Positions 11,909 through 23,333 of a stretch of 64,000 bases of DNA are shown here, piece after piece. Position 1 is the stretch's first letter. The number at the start of each line of letters is the position of its first letter. The translations under genes and the position numbers were made by a program. The notes beneath the pieces are model-generated. The model saw only the letters and a program-made list of their open reading frames with translations. It ran no database searches and was not told the DNA's origin. This DNA comes from Symbiodinium microadriaticum (taxonomy: Eukaryota > Sar > Dinophyceae > Suessiales > Symbiodiniaceae), in NCBI GenBank assembly GCA_001939145.1, contig LSRX01000477.1, forward strand, positions 465,947 through 529,946. Reading direction: 5' to 3'.

Positions 11909-11947
11909 CCATCACAGTCGTCAGCTCCGCCTTTTCTCGCTGAATCC
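11909..11947 (-). CDS. Candidate small coiled-coil exon
   Basis: Minus-strand island with acceptor cttacaag|GG-type context. It reads IQREKAELTTVM, a charged helix-like peptide. It is too short to assign. It could be part of LRR gene 1 or of a separate gene between the channel and LRR loci. Confidence 0.2.
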
Positions 11948-12362
11948 CTTGTAAACACCATATAGGAACCTGAAAGGATCCCTTTCAGGAGGGTCTAGAG
12001 GACCTCCTGACAGGATGGACCTCAAGGTCAAGATGCTCACAGCCTACGCGATGCCAGAGAAATGGGTGTTGAGCTTGAGGTAGGGTTCAGGCATTTGGAC
12101 GTGTATGATTCGTCCGTGAGGCAGCATTCGTTTTCTCCCTCCCTCCACTAGAATGCTACATTTTCCACAACAAACTAAATCAAACCTGACAAAGCTCATA
12201 CAACAAGTCCGAAACACCCAATCCAGAAGCAAACTGCTACCGCATAACACATTAAAGACCCCTGAATTTCTAATCTTTAACCCTAGCCGGAAGCTTGTTG
12301 TAGTCATTATTAGTCAGGCGCCTGTATCCTTGAACCTTCTAATTCCCTCGAAGACCCCTTTA

Positions 12363-12441
12363 CTCATAGGCTCCTTCTGGGGATTACGTTGTAGGATTCT
12401 CAATGTGAACCATAAAAAGGATCTACTTAGGAGCCTATGGG
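12363..12441. mobile_element. MITE family A, copy 1
   Basis: Palindromic 79 bp element, ends ctcataggctcc / ggagcctatggg, flanked by TTA on both sides. Related to copies at 21600, 31611 and 63173 through the core 'attct.aat.t.aaccataaa'. The TA-containing duplication points to a Tc1/mariner-type transposase acting in trans. Confidence 0.85.
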
Positions 12442-12575
12442 TTAAGGCAATCCTAGAGGAACCTTCTTCCAACTACGAGGCGGGTCGAAATAATTAGAAC
12501 AGAGTTTGGGCAACATTAAAGCATAGCCGTGGGGTGCAATAATATGGGTAGTTGTTCAGGCTTCTAGATTACCCA

Positions 12576-12780
12576 AGATCCCTAAACCCTAAACCCCTAA
12601 ACCCCTAAACCCTAAACCCTTCTATCATCCAGCCCACACTCGTGTGTCTGGCAGCCGGCAGCTCGCAGGCAGACGAAACCGGTTTAGGGTATGGTTTAGG
12701 GTTTAGGGTTCAGGGTTTAGGGTTTAGGCTTTAGGGTTTAGGGCTTAGGGTTTAGGCTTTAGGATTTAGGGGTGCGCTCT
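12576..12780. repeat. Telomere-like arrays, opposite orientations
   Basis: CCCTAAA units at 12576-12622 face TTTAGGG units at 12683-12772 across about 60 bp of unique DNA, so the locus is a large imperfect palindrome. Confidence 0.85.
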
Positions 12781-12789
12781 CACGGCCAA

Positions 12790-13896
12790 GAAATAGGGTT
12801 TCTACAAAAGTCCCCTGTAAAGGGTTCCCTTCGGGCTGTAGGATTCTCTCGGTTTGAGGGCGGGCTTTTCTTGGAAGCCCTTTTCTGGGTATCCTACAAT
12901 TATGCAGGGGCGACAAGGCAACACCATTAATGATTTCGACCCCTTTGCTAGACACCGGTCGCTGCCAGCGGCCGCACCAGATTGTCGCCAAAGAATCAGA
13001 AAGAAGACGGAAGGCCCTCTAGCACAGAGGTCTTGATAACCAGAACCGAGCGTGGCTGCTATTCTAGTTTCTCAATCTAGGCACTGTGTTTGGATGATAT
13101 TATTCCTATCTGCTCTTTCGATTCCTCTCCTTTCGCCAACCCCTTCATTTTCATCAACCCAGAACGACGGTAGTCTCCGGACAGGTGAGGCTATAGACTC
13201 TAGACATCAGCAGGACGTACAGCCACTTAAGAAGACATGCCTCTGTCGCATCCCCACTCTCTTCGGAAAGAGGGATGCGAAGACCTTCCAGCTTAATTTC
13301 ATGTTAATTTCACGTAGAGAGAGCTTTTCCCACGTCATCAGCGCTGTGGCAACGGATGATTTACTTTAACCAATGATACTAGGAAATCAACCGTGAGCTG
13401 CGCGCACCAGCCAAGCCTGTGTATGTTGTTGGGAAATGCCCGCGCGACCGATGTGACATGGGTTCTCAGAGGACTGCGGATGCTGAATACTTAACCCTGG
13501 TCCCCGAAAGGATCACATTTTGGATACCCGCTTCAGGATAGACCCTAAGCCTGCTCCGTTCAGGGCTTTGAAGGAATCTGGGAAGAGTGCGGCTGCTCTG
13601 CTGCCCCATGACATGAAACTGAACCCTAATCAGGCCCTAATCAGATCTAGGAATCCCAAAACCCATTGTTGGCAGCTCGAGCATCAAACCCCACAAAAAG
13701 AATCTCAGAGGGTTTTGGCATCCCTGTAAAGCTAAGCTTCGGCCCCCTTCATTTTAAGTCATCAGAGACCCGTGTCAGCGGGGTCAGTCTGCCATTTGTT
13801 GGTTCCCTCTTCGTGGGAATGGGAAGTGCAGACTCGCGACGCTTTTCATTATCGAGTCTACCTCAGCTGCTGCATGCTGCTGCCACACTTCAGGGC
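12790..13896. other. Unique sequence, no supported gene
   Basis: ORFs on both strands are open for 60-100 codons. One plus frame includes a hydrophobic MILFLSALSIPLLS segment near 13094, but its longest form starts at GTG and shows no family match. I treat these as chance. Confidence 0.45.
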
Positions 13897-14225
13897 TAAA
13901 CCCTAAACCCTAAACCCTAAACCTTACAGTTTAGGGTCTGGGTTTTCGGGTCTAAACCGTTCCAGGAAACCGCAGAGGAACCTTTAAGGAAACCCTCGTA
14001 GGAGACTCCTCGGGTTCAGCGGGTTCCGGACCGTGGGGTTGTAGGGTTTAGGGTTTTAGGGCTTAGGGGTATAGGGCTTTAGGGCATTTAGGGTTTTAGG
14101 GTTTTAGGGCTTAGGGGTTTAGGGCATTTAGGGCTTACTGCTTTAGGATTTTAAGGTTTTAGGGTTTTAGGGCGTAGGGGCTTTAGGGTTTGAGGATTTA
14201 GGGCATTTAGGGTTTAGGGTTTGGA
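13897..14225. repeat. Telomere-like arrays with higher-order pattern
   Basis: CCCTAAA units at 13897-13925, then from 14040 TTTAGGG variants in which 'gggcttaggggt', 'tttagggcattta' and 'gggttttaggg' recur in the same order twice, showing duplication of a mutated block. Confidence 0.85.
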
Positions 14226-14422
14226 GTCATTCCTCGCATTTTGCTGGTGCCGGTGCAGAACCCCGGAAGCACCATGGCTGTCTAAAAACCCCTGGAAACC
14301 CCAACCCCTGGAACCCCAAAGCCCGAAACCTCAAACCCAAGAGACCAAAGATTCCAAAACAAGCTCATACNAGGCAGGATGCCAATGAGCAGCAGCAGGA
14401 CGAACTCCGGAATTTTTTCATT

Positions 14423-14462
14423 AAATATATATATATATATATAATATATATATACACACACA

Positions 14463-14499
<37 letters not shown>

Positions 14500-14515
14500 A
14501 CACACACACGAGGAT
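14423..14515. repeat. Microsatellite (TA)n / (CA)n
   Basis: Two (TA)n tracts separated and followed by CACACA. A single N at 14371 lies nearby. Confidence 0.95.
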
Positions 14516-14597
14516 TCTCGTTTTGATTTTATCCTTCCCTCATTCCACTGTTGCACAGAAGCCCACAACGAGCCCATAAACGACTTCTGAAGGCGAC

Positions 14598-14965
14598 CCT
14601 GTCAACCCAAAAACCCTAAACCCCAAACCCTAAGCCCTAAACCCCTAAAGCCGAAGCCCTAAACCCCTAAGCCCTGAACCCCGAAGCCCTAAACCCTAAA
14701 CCCTCAACCCCAAACCCCTATCAACAGACCGTAAACCCCCCAAAAAAGACGCCGTAAACCCCTTCCAGGAACTCCCTGAAGAACCCGGAATTTAGGGTTT
14801 GGGGTTTGGGGTGTAGGGTGTAGGGTGTGCGGTTTAGGGGTTTTGGGGTTTAGGGTTTAGGGTTTAGGGTGTAGGGTGTGCGGTTTAGGGGTTTAGGGGT
14901 TTATAGGGGTTCAGGGTTTCTCTTACTTGGAGGTTTAGGGGTTTAGGGGTTTAGGGGTTCAGGGT
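14598..14965. repeat. Telomere-like arrays, inverted pair with internal duplication
   Basis: CCCTAAA units to about 14745, then TTTAGGG units from 14790. Within the second part 'gggtgtagggtgtgcggttt' occurs twice about 53 bp apart. Confidence 0.85.
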
Positions 14966-14987
14966 TAGGAGTTTGGGGTTTTTGGGG

Positions 14988-15035
14988 CTACTTCCAAGCG
15001 AGCAAAGCCACTTTGGTCTCCAAGCGGAAGACGTC
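14988..15035 (-). CDS. Candidate terminal exon (possibly of the ion-channel gene)
   Basis: Minus-strand island with acceptor gcagag|GAC, then DVFRLETKVALLAWK and a TAG stop at 14990-14988. Third positions are GC-rich. It lies downstream of the last EF-hand exon (15978-16050) and on the same strand, so it could end that gene. The phase of the intervening exon is unknown, so the link is inference. Confidence 0.35.
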   Translation of the reverse strand, partial: DVFRLETKVALLAWK

Positions 15036-15062
15036 CTCTGCCGTCGGTGCGCAGGCTTTGGG

Positions 15063-15131
15063 CTTAGGGTTTAGGGCGTTAGGGGTTTAGGGTTTAGTTT
15101 TTAGGGTTTTAGGGTTTAGGGTTTAGGGTTC
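15063..15131 (+). repeat. Telomere-like array
   Basis: TTTAGGG units with one-base length variants. Confidence 0.85.
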
Positions 15132-15977
15132 AACGATTGTGGCCTTCATAAGGCGATCTGAACACTTGCTGTAAGATGTTGGTGTATAGTAGAGTAGAGT
15201 ATATGCAACAAAACTTGAGGACTACAACGGAATTGCGAATTCCTCAAAACTGTAGATTATGCTGCTTGTGCTTCGTCGCCCGGGCTTCGAAGTTTGGCGG
15301 CAAGACCATGCCCGATGCAGGATGTTGGCATAATCGAGACGAGAGTCTCGTGGTTGCTTCCGAAAAACCGTGGAGGGTTCAATCATAAACCCCCACACTA
15401 GGCCGTAACCCCTAACTAAACCCTAAACCCTAAACCCTAAAACCCTGAAGCCGAAAAAAGCACCAAAACCCTGAAGCCTAAAAGGTCAAAGCCGCCAGGT
15501 CCGAAGAGCTCAAGCCTAAACAAAAACACGAAATCTCATGGGTTTACGATTTGGGGTTTAGGGTTCTCTAGGGTTTAGGGTTTAGGAGCAGAGCCCTTAA
15601 CCCTGAACGGAAGTCCTGAGCCCTATAACGACTGAGGCTTTCACTAACGGATTTCTGTGTCGGGGCTCCAGCCCATCTAAGTCGTGCTTCGAAGGGAAGT
15701 CTATGTTGCAGGGTCGTGGAGTTCCGGGGTCTTACAAGACCTTGCACCTAAAGCCTAAAATCTACAGCCTAAACACGGGACCCTAAACCCATAAGTAGCC
15801 TCATAGAGCCCTTATAGACCCTCTGAAAGGAACCCTTTAAATAGGAACCTGACCCTACACAGACAAAAGCAGTTACACTATATGCTAGTACCTTCCATTA
15901 CATTTCAGTATACATTCCAATAGTCAATATCATTGAACACAACATTTTAGCATATTGCTATAGAATCCCTCCGCGGC

Positions 15978-16050
15978 CGAGTCTCCATGCTCTTGGCCTG
16001 ACCTTTGAGCCGGACGGCACCATCCATGAACTCCTTCCAGTCGATTCGAC
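15978..16050 (-). CDS. Channel exon: EF-hand 2, second half
   Basis: Acceptor accaag|GT. It reads RIDWKEFMDGAVRLKGQAKS, the second half of an EF-hand loop (…GGRIDWKE) and the following helix, a very typical C-terminus of dinoflagellate channels. The first codon is completed by the single G ending exon 17086-17122, giving an uninterrupted 12-residue loop D-S-G-D-G-G-R-I-D-W-K-E with Glu at position 12. The donor is probably ACTCG|GC at 15977. Confidence 0.85.
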
Positions 16051-19000
16051 CTTGGTTTGGGGTTCAGGGTTTAGGCTAGGGAACTCCTTCCAGTCGAATC
16101 GACCTGGGTTGGCTTAAAGGTGCCTGCAAAAGCTTTCTAGGGGTGCCACAATGTGGGTAGTTCTCTAAAATTAGGGTCCCTTCTAGGGTCCGTTTTATAA
16201 GGGTGCCGTACGATACTTGGGATCTAAAAACGAGATGCGAATTTAGAGAACTAGCCATGTGCTGCTTTGGGCATTTAGGGCCTCGATAGTCTAGGGTTGG
16301 CTTCGCAAGGGTTGCGAAGTGAAAGTTCGTGGAGCGGCTGGCGATTGCCGCTGCAGAGCGACAAACAGTTGCGAACGAGAACTACATCCTGTAACTCTCT
16401 TTACCTACAGTTTAGCAGTCATCACCCCTAAATTAGTAGGGAGAACCCATAAAACAGTAGGTAATTAGAGTCCCAGAATGAGTCTTCGTACTGGCATCCG
16501 TTACGGTTTTGGGGCTACCGGAACGATGAACGACATACCAGCGGCCTTGGTAGCCTCGGTAGTAGGATCGTGGACGTAACACTGGTTGAGGGTTTAGGGT
16601 TTAGGGGTTTAGGGTTTCGGGTGCAATTATGCAGGGGGCGTGTTTTGAGGGGCTCGGGCAGTGCTTAAGCAGGACAGGCAGAGGTCCGGGTGACGCCTTG
16701 ACCGAGCCATGATTCCTCAGGTTACGCCCCTTTTGTCGTCCAAGCTCAAGCAAGACCTTACTTGGAGGTTCATGGGTAATTATAAGTGTGGTTATAAGTC
16801 CCCTAATACGGGTTATAACTAAAGTTCTCCTACTTATTATAACTCCAGTCCACTTATAACTACCCATGAACCTCCAACTAGGGTATGCTAAGGCGAGCCC
16901 AAGATCCTGCGCTTCAGCCATACTAACCGTAGAATCACATCTTGCAGACCCACTCATGCGTTCGACGTCTGTCCCTTTTTCTTAAGGCTTTCTGGGGGGC
17001 GTGGCTGAGCTTTAAACCCTACACCCTCAAAGAACCCTAAGCTTCAGTAGTGGGAAGCCCGGGAAGGGTAGAAGGCAGGCCGGGCCACCGTCACCCGAGT
17101 CGATCATGCCAAACAGCTCGACCTAGGCACGTTAGAGCACTCATGGAACCCTCCCAGCGTTGACGTTTAACGGCTTCCACGATCCAAAAGGCAGAGGCTT
17201 GGTGTCTATAGGGGTTCAGGAACTAGTGTCTAGGGGTATAGGCCTAGGGATAAGGGCATAAGTTTGTAACCGTCTCAATAATGTTGCGGCCCGTTAGTCT
17301 TCGCACGTCTCTAAGGTTGAAACCATGGGCCCCTTAACCCTGGGATCCTCATACACCCGCTTTCTACCCTATATGTACCTTTGGGGGACCCTAGGAACCC
17401 ATATTAGGGGCCCATACTTCTAACCTTAGAACTTCTGTCATTATTATAGGGCCGTCTCTATGATGCTGGTACCAAGGCCGTGAACCCCAAGTCAAAAACC
17501 CGCAGGTCCCTACGGCCCACGAGCCCCAAGCCCCAAACCCCAAAAGCCCTTCCTGGCGTTTAGGGTTTAGGGAGCCCTAAACCCCAAAAGCCCCCCTAGG
17601 CTTTAGGGTTTAGGGTTTAGGGAACCCTGAACCCCAAAAGCCCCGCTTAGGGTTTAGGGTTTAGGGAACCCTAAACCCCAAAAAGCCCTCCTTGGCTTTA
17701 GGCTGTCGGGTTTAGGGTTAAGCCCCCTGGGTTTGCTCGAAGCCGCAAGGTCGTGATACTCGAGCTGGAGTTGACTTAGCCAGAGCCTCGCAGCGGCAAT
17801 CGAGGCGCCAGTGGCACAGGGCTTAGGGCTGAGGGTGGTTTAGGATTTAGGGATTAGGGTTTAGGGGTTTAGGGGTTTAGGGCTGGGGGATTAGGGTCTA
17901 GGGGTTTAGGGCTGAGGGTTTAGGGGGTTTAGGGGTTAGGGGCTTAGTGGTTTAAGGGTTTAGGGTTTAGCCGTTTTGGGGCTTTGGGCTGAGGGATTGG
18001 GGTTTAGGGGTTTAAGGGCTTAGGGCTTAGGGGTTTAGGGGTTTAGGCGGTTTAGGAATTAGGGGTTCAGGCGGTTTAGGGATCAGATTTTGGAGTTTAG
18101 GGCTTTCGTGCCTCAGGATTACGGGCTTCGGATGATGCGGCGTTGCATGAGTTCGGCATCCGATTTTTCTGAAACCCTGCAGCTTTGTGCGATCGCTCTG
18201 TGGTCATTACAACAAGGGGATTTCGGACTAAGCTTGTAGAGACTTTTGGGAGGTAGCCCTTCTGGAAATTGAGGGCTCCGGCAAGAGACTTTTGGAGTTT
18301 CGTCACGGGAGGGGGGCTTGGGATTGCCCTAGGCAGAACAACCACAGGTCCTAAACACCGCATGGGCATTAAGATCCCAACTTTCGATACTTCAGCATTT
18401 CTACCAGCCTTGCATTTAGGACTCCGTAGGTCTGTTCGCTTCTTTGATGCCTTGGCACTCTCCTTCTAAGCCCGAAGCCCTACTTGAACCCTAAACCCTT
18501 TTACCTTAAACTTCTAAAGCCCCAAGCAGGACCTACCCTTTCAGGGTTCCTATAACTATGCTTTCCATATATAGTTCTTTGAACAAGGTAGGTCACCTGT
18601 TTGGGGTTTAGAGTTTAGGAAGGGAGCCTACCTATAGTCTCCATGGTAGTTCCTTTTTGGGGGGTTACCTATAAGACCCTAGTTCTAATAAAGGGTTCGT
18701 TTATGCTTTAGGGTTGAAGGTTCTGGTTTTGTTAGGCTCGAAGTTTTTTTTGTGTTCTGGGGTTCAGTTTTTTTTCTGGTTTAGGGTTTAGATTTTCTGT
18801 ATGGTTTAGGGTTTAGGGGTTAANNNNNNNNNNNNNNNNNNNNNNNNNNNNNNNNNNNNNNNNNNNNNNNNNNNNNNNNNNNNNNNNNNNNNNNNNNNNN
18901 NNNNNNNNNNNNNNNNNNNNNNNNNNNNNNNNNNNNNNNNNNNNNNNNNNNNNNNNNNNNNNNNNNNNNNNNNNNNNNNNNNNNNNNNNNNNNNNNNNNN

Positions 19001-22000
19001 NNNNNNNNNNNNNNNNNNNNNNNNNNNNNNNNNNNNNNNNNNNNNNNNNNNNNNNNNNNNNNNNNNNNNNNNNNNNNNNNNNNNNNNNNNNNNNNNNNNN
19101 NNNNNNNNNNNNNNNNNNNNNNNNNNNNNNNNNNNNNNNNNNNNNNNNNNNNNNNNNNNNNNNNNNNNNNNNNNNNNNNNNNNNNNNNNNNNNNNNNNNN
19201 NNNNNNNNNNNNNNNNNNNNNNNNNNNNNNNNNNNNNNNNNNNNNNNNNNNNNNNNNNNNNNNNNNNNNNNNNNNNNNNNNNNNNNNNNNNNNNNNNNNN
19301 NNNNNNNNNNNNNNNNNNNNNNNNNNNNNNNNNNNNNNNNNNNNNNNNNNNNNNNNNNNNNNNNNNNNNNNNNNNNNNNNNNNNNNNNNNNNNNNNNNNN
19401 NNNNNNNNNNNNNNNNNNNNNNNNNNNNNNNNNNNNNNNNNNNNNNNNNNNNNNNNNNNNNNNNNNNNNNNNNNNNNNNNNNNNNNNNNNNNNNNNNNNN
19501 NNNNNNNNNNNNNNNNNNNNNNNNNNNNNNNNNNNNNNNNNNNNNNNNNNNNNNNNNNNNNNNNNNNNNNNNNNNNNNNNNNNNNNNNNNNNNNNNNNNN
19601 NNNNNNNNNNNNNNNNNNNNNNNNNNNNNNNNNNNNNNNNNCATATTTTTGGTTATGATGGAAAAGAGACTGCAAGGAGATACTAACTCAAAAGGCCGCC
19701 CAGACTCAGGGTTAGGGTTGTTTGGGACCTGATTTGTGGTGGCATATGAGGGAGGGTTTAGGGTCTAGGGTTGGAGCATAGGGCAGCATTCTTTGCAGCT
19801 CCTGGGCTGCCCTTTCGGAACCATAATGACCATGAGCAAGGAACACACACACACACACACCCACCCACACACACCTGCACCACTCTCGCTGTCCCAGGGT
19901 TTAGGTTAGAGTCTAGAGTCTTGGAAACAATCTTGCTTTCCGGCTTTGTGTCCTTCTAGTTAGCTCGTAACAACCAGAGTCCATCAAGCTGCCGCTCCTC
20001 AAGATTCACAAGATACTGTCTTCCCTCTGCTAGAGTTTAGGGTTGAGGGTCTCAGTTTAGGGCCTACGGTGTACGGCCGTGTAGGGTATATAGAGCTTGC
20101 TGGCATGAAAAGCCGTGGACACCACGCAAGACATCGTCCAAAGGCTCACAAAACCACAAGAGCCACACACCCTGCACCTCACACCCTCCCAGACGACACA
20201 AGCAAGGTTGTAACCTCAAAAATGCCCAGCCGCCCTTAGTAGAAGCCATAAAGTTGGAACATGGGTCGAGGATGGTTTGTGCTGCATTTCCCTCTACCTT
20301 GCATTAAGGGGGTATGGGGATAGTGATGTTCAACCCCCATTCACCACATCGGAAAAAAAAACCCTAAGCCCTGAACAAGCCAGGGTTCGATGGTCAGGAA
20401 GCCATCGTCCGTAGTGTCGGCCGCTAGGAAAAGTGCATGGAGCTTCTTGCGGTACTGCGCTTCGTTCCGCCTGTGGTTTGGGGCCAGGAGGGAGCTACGG
20501 GACGTTGTGGGCGCTGGCGGTACTGGGGTCGGGGCCGCGGAGGGGCTTGAGGGTAGTTTAGTGCATTAGATTGTACTGGATGTATACAACATTGTCGGGG
20601 TAGCTACGGGGCGTTGGGCGCTGGGGGGGGGGGTTTAGGGCAGGGTTCGGAAGCGATCGAGCAGTGGCGTGCTATGGCTAAAGTACTGGGGCTTGGGGTT
20701 TGGATTTAGGGCTATAGCCATAGCTATAGTAAACCACGAAAAGTTGGAAACCGGATTAAGGACAATTGGTATTCTCGGTGCATTATAATTTAAGGATTGA
20801 GGCTATTGGGGTTCCCAACTTTTGGGCTTCTACTATAAGGGTTCCTCTGCCCTAGGAGGCATTAAAGATACTGTAGAAGCTTAAATGATTACCAATATCT
20901 AGTTTAATTAGAACGACCCTTATATATTTTTTTTTTTTTGGGGGGGGGGGGAGGTCCTTATCGGCTTCGGATGTCTCGCGGTGAGTAGTCTAACAGGAGA
21001 CCTCCAGATTCGTGGCTGCGACACCAAGGGGAGAGTAGGGGGTGTTAACGTACGCGACAACCGACCGAGACACTTTAGGGTTTAGGGCTTTAGGGTTTTA
21101 TGGGGTTTAGGGTTTAGGGTTTTAGGGTTTAGGGGTTCCCTCACAGAATTTGATCTCAGGATGATGCTCGCTGTTCGTTCGGGCACCGACAATGGCAGTA
21201 CACATGGACACTTCCAGGGTTCGATTTAGCAAGAAGTCGCATCCTGGGCAGCAATCATTGAAGGGCTACAGCTGCAGCTATTCCCCTGGCTATCCTCGCC
21301 ATGATTCCTGGCAGTGCTGCTACAAACATACTCTTCTTGTTGCGTTGAGCGGTAGCACAAACTCAAACATAGCTCATGCAAGCTACCATGGGGGGGTGGG
21401 GCTTTCAGCTGTCAGCTTGGTTAGTTAATCCCTCAAGCTTCGCAACGTGCAAAGGTTGGGCACTGGGCTTCACCCTCAAAAATCCTATTAACCCTACTTT
21501 ACACCCGCAACTTAAGCTTGCGCTGCGGACCAGGGGACGCCCGTACTTTAATCAGGTACTCCTCGTCCGAGTCCGCTATCTTCAGCCTTATAGCGAATAC
21601 CCATAGGCCCCTAAGTAGTTCCTTTTCAGGACCATATAGGATTCTAAATTCTAAATATAAACCATAGAAAGGAACTACTTAGGGGCCTATGGGTAGGCTT
21701 CGGGCTCATTTTTCGACATGTGTCTCCTGCAGCCCAACGCCGCGCAAGCAAATCTGGACAGCCATTTCATGATTCACGGTTGTAAATGTGATGTCTTGAC
21801 CTGAGACGTCACATTGCGTGCTTTTCGCCCGTCCGGAGTCATGGCTTCGTGCATTTGAGCCGGTCATGATATGGTTGCCCTCAGTTGCAGATATCTCCGA
21901 ACATGTTGTCTGTTATGCATACAGCCTTATGCCACATGTGGGCTATTCAGCTCTCATTATGCTGTTAACTTTCGCCTTCCACTACCTGCGTATCAAGTGC

Positions 22001-23290
22001 CTTCATGGGGGATTGTTCCAGGCAGAACACAGATAAACGAAGCTTGCCACAAAACCGCGAACTCGCAGTGCAAGCCCCGGGCCCTACATCCACAACCAAC
22101 ACCCCGCAGCGAGGCTGAGCAGCGTCTGAGAAACAAAGACGCTGTTAACGACGTTGAGCAGTGCAAAGCCCACGACACACCTGCGAGGAAAAACTGGCTT
22201 AATCGTGGTCTGTCCGGTGTATCATGGCAGGGTTCATCATCATCGCCACTTAAGAGTCACTACCATAAAGACGTCAACGCCGCTATCAGGTAACGCCAAC
22301 ATCTTCTTCGCACTCATCATGAGGCCGATACTGTTCATGACATCAAGGTGTACACTCTTGTCCTACAGCACAGTTTCAACAACTCAAGCCAACGTCCTGA
22401 TTTCCATCTATGTTAGCATCAACATCACCACCATCATCATCATCAGCACAGTTATGATGTACATATCGTCATCACTATCGGTCATCACCACCATCGCCAT
22501 CACCATCACCATAGTTATCGTCATCGTCATCGCCATCATCATCATCATCATCATCAACAACAACAGCAACAGCTGCAACAGCACCGTCATTTACATCGTC
22601 AGAACATCATCTCGCCCATCAACATCACACTTAGAACAAGTGCCAGCGCAACCATCACCATGCTCGTCATGATGACAAATGCCATGTTTGAGCCGTAATC
22701 GTCATAATCGCAAGCTTCACATACTTCTTCAACAACACTGACGAGTATCAACTCTCGGTAACCATCGTTATCACGATGAAGACCATCGCCATCAAAGCCA
22801 AACGTCATCATCTTCTCCAGCTGTGCAGTCACAACCACCATCACACCATCATCATCATCATCATCATCATGATTATTAAGGTTGTCATCACCATCAACAT
22901 CACCGCCATCACCAAGACCAACATAACAGCAATATGACACCACCACTATCACCAGCAGTAGCATGATCCGCTGCTTCTTCTTGATCATCTGAGAACTAAT
23001 GGCAAGGCCAACGCACACACGACATCTTTGTGGAAATCCCAACCTGCCCCGTGGCTACATGCAATGCCTGAAAGGTTTAAGGTTGAGGGTTCTCTGAACC
23101 CTAAATTTCAAACCCGAATTAAACCTCAAACCCAAATTAAAGCCTAAACACTTGGAGATGTGGAGCACAGAGATACGACACGCTCAGTTCTCAGTTCGGA
23201 TCTCCCGGCTCTGAACCCAACGGGCCTTTGAAAGCAAAAGGCGAAGCAAGAAGGGAAGAAAGCGTGGCAAAAGATAGAGAGAGAGAGAGA

Positions 23291-23333
<43 letters not shown>

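Noticed and set aside
18806..19675. 289-codon ORF
   Set aside because: Consists of gap Ns.
21571..21760. Reading an exon across MITE A after its excision
   Set aside because: Frames stay open across the excised element, but 20-30 open codons are common by chance. The true exon (21539-21586) ends before the MITE and splices to S6 in phase.
21818..22293. Plus-strand ORFs of 72 and 140 codons
   Set aside because: They overlap the minus-strand S6 exon and an intron; no family resemblance, whereas the minus reading fits the channel.
22599..23042. 147-codon minus ORF with hydrophobic and Asp-rich stretches
   Set aside because: Derived from (CAT)n/(CAC)n trinucleotides; Met/Val/Asp composition only.
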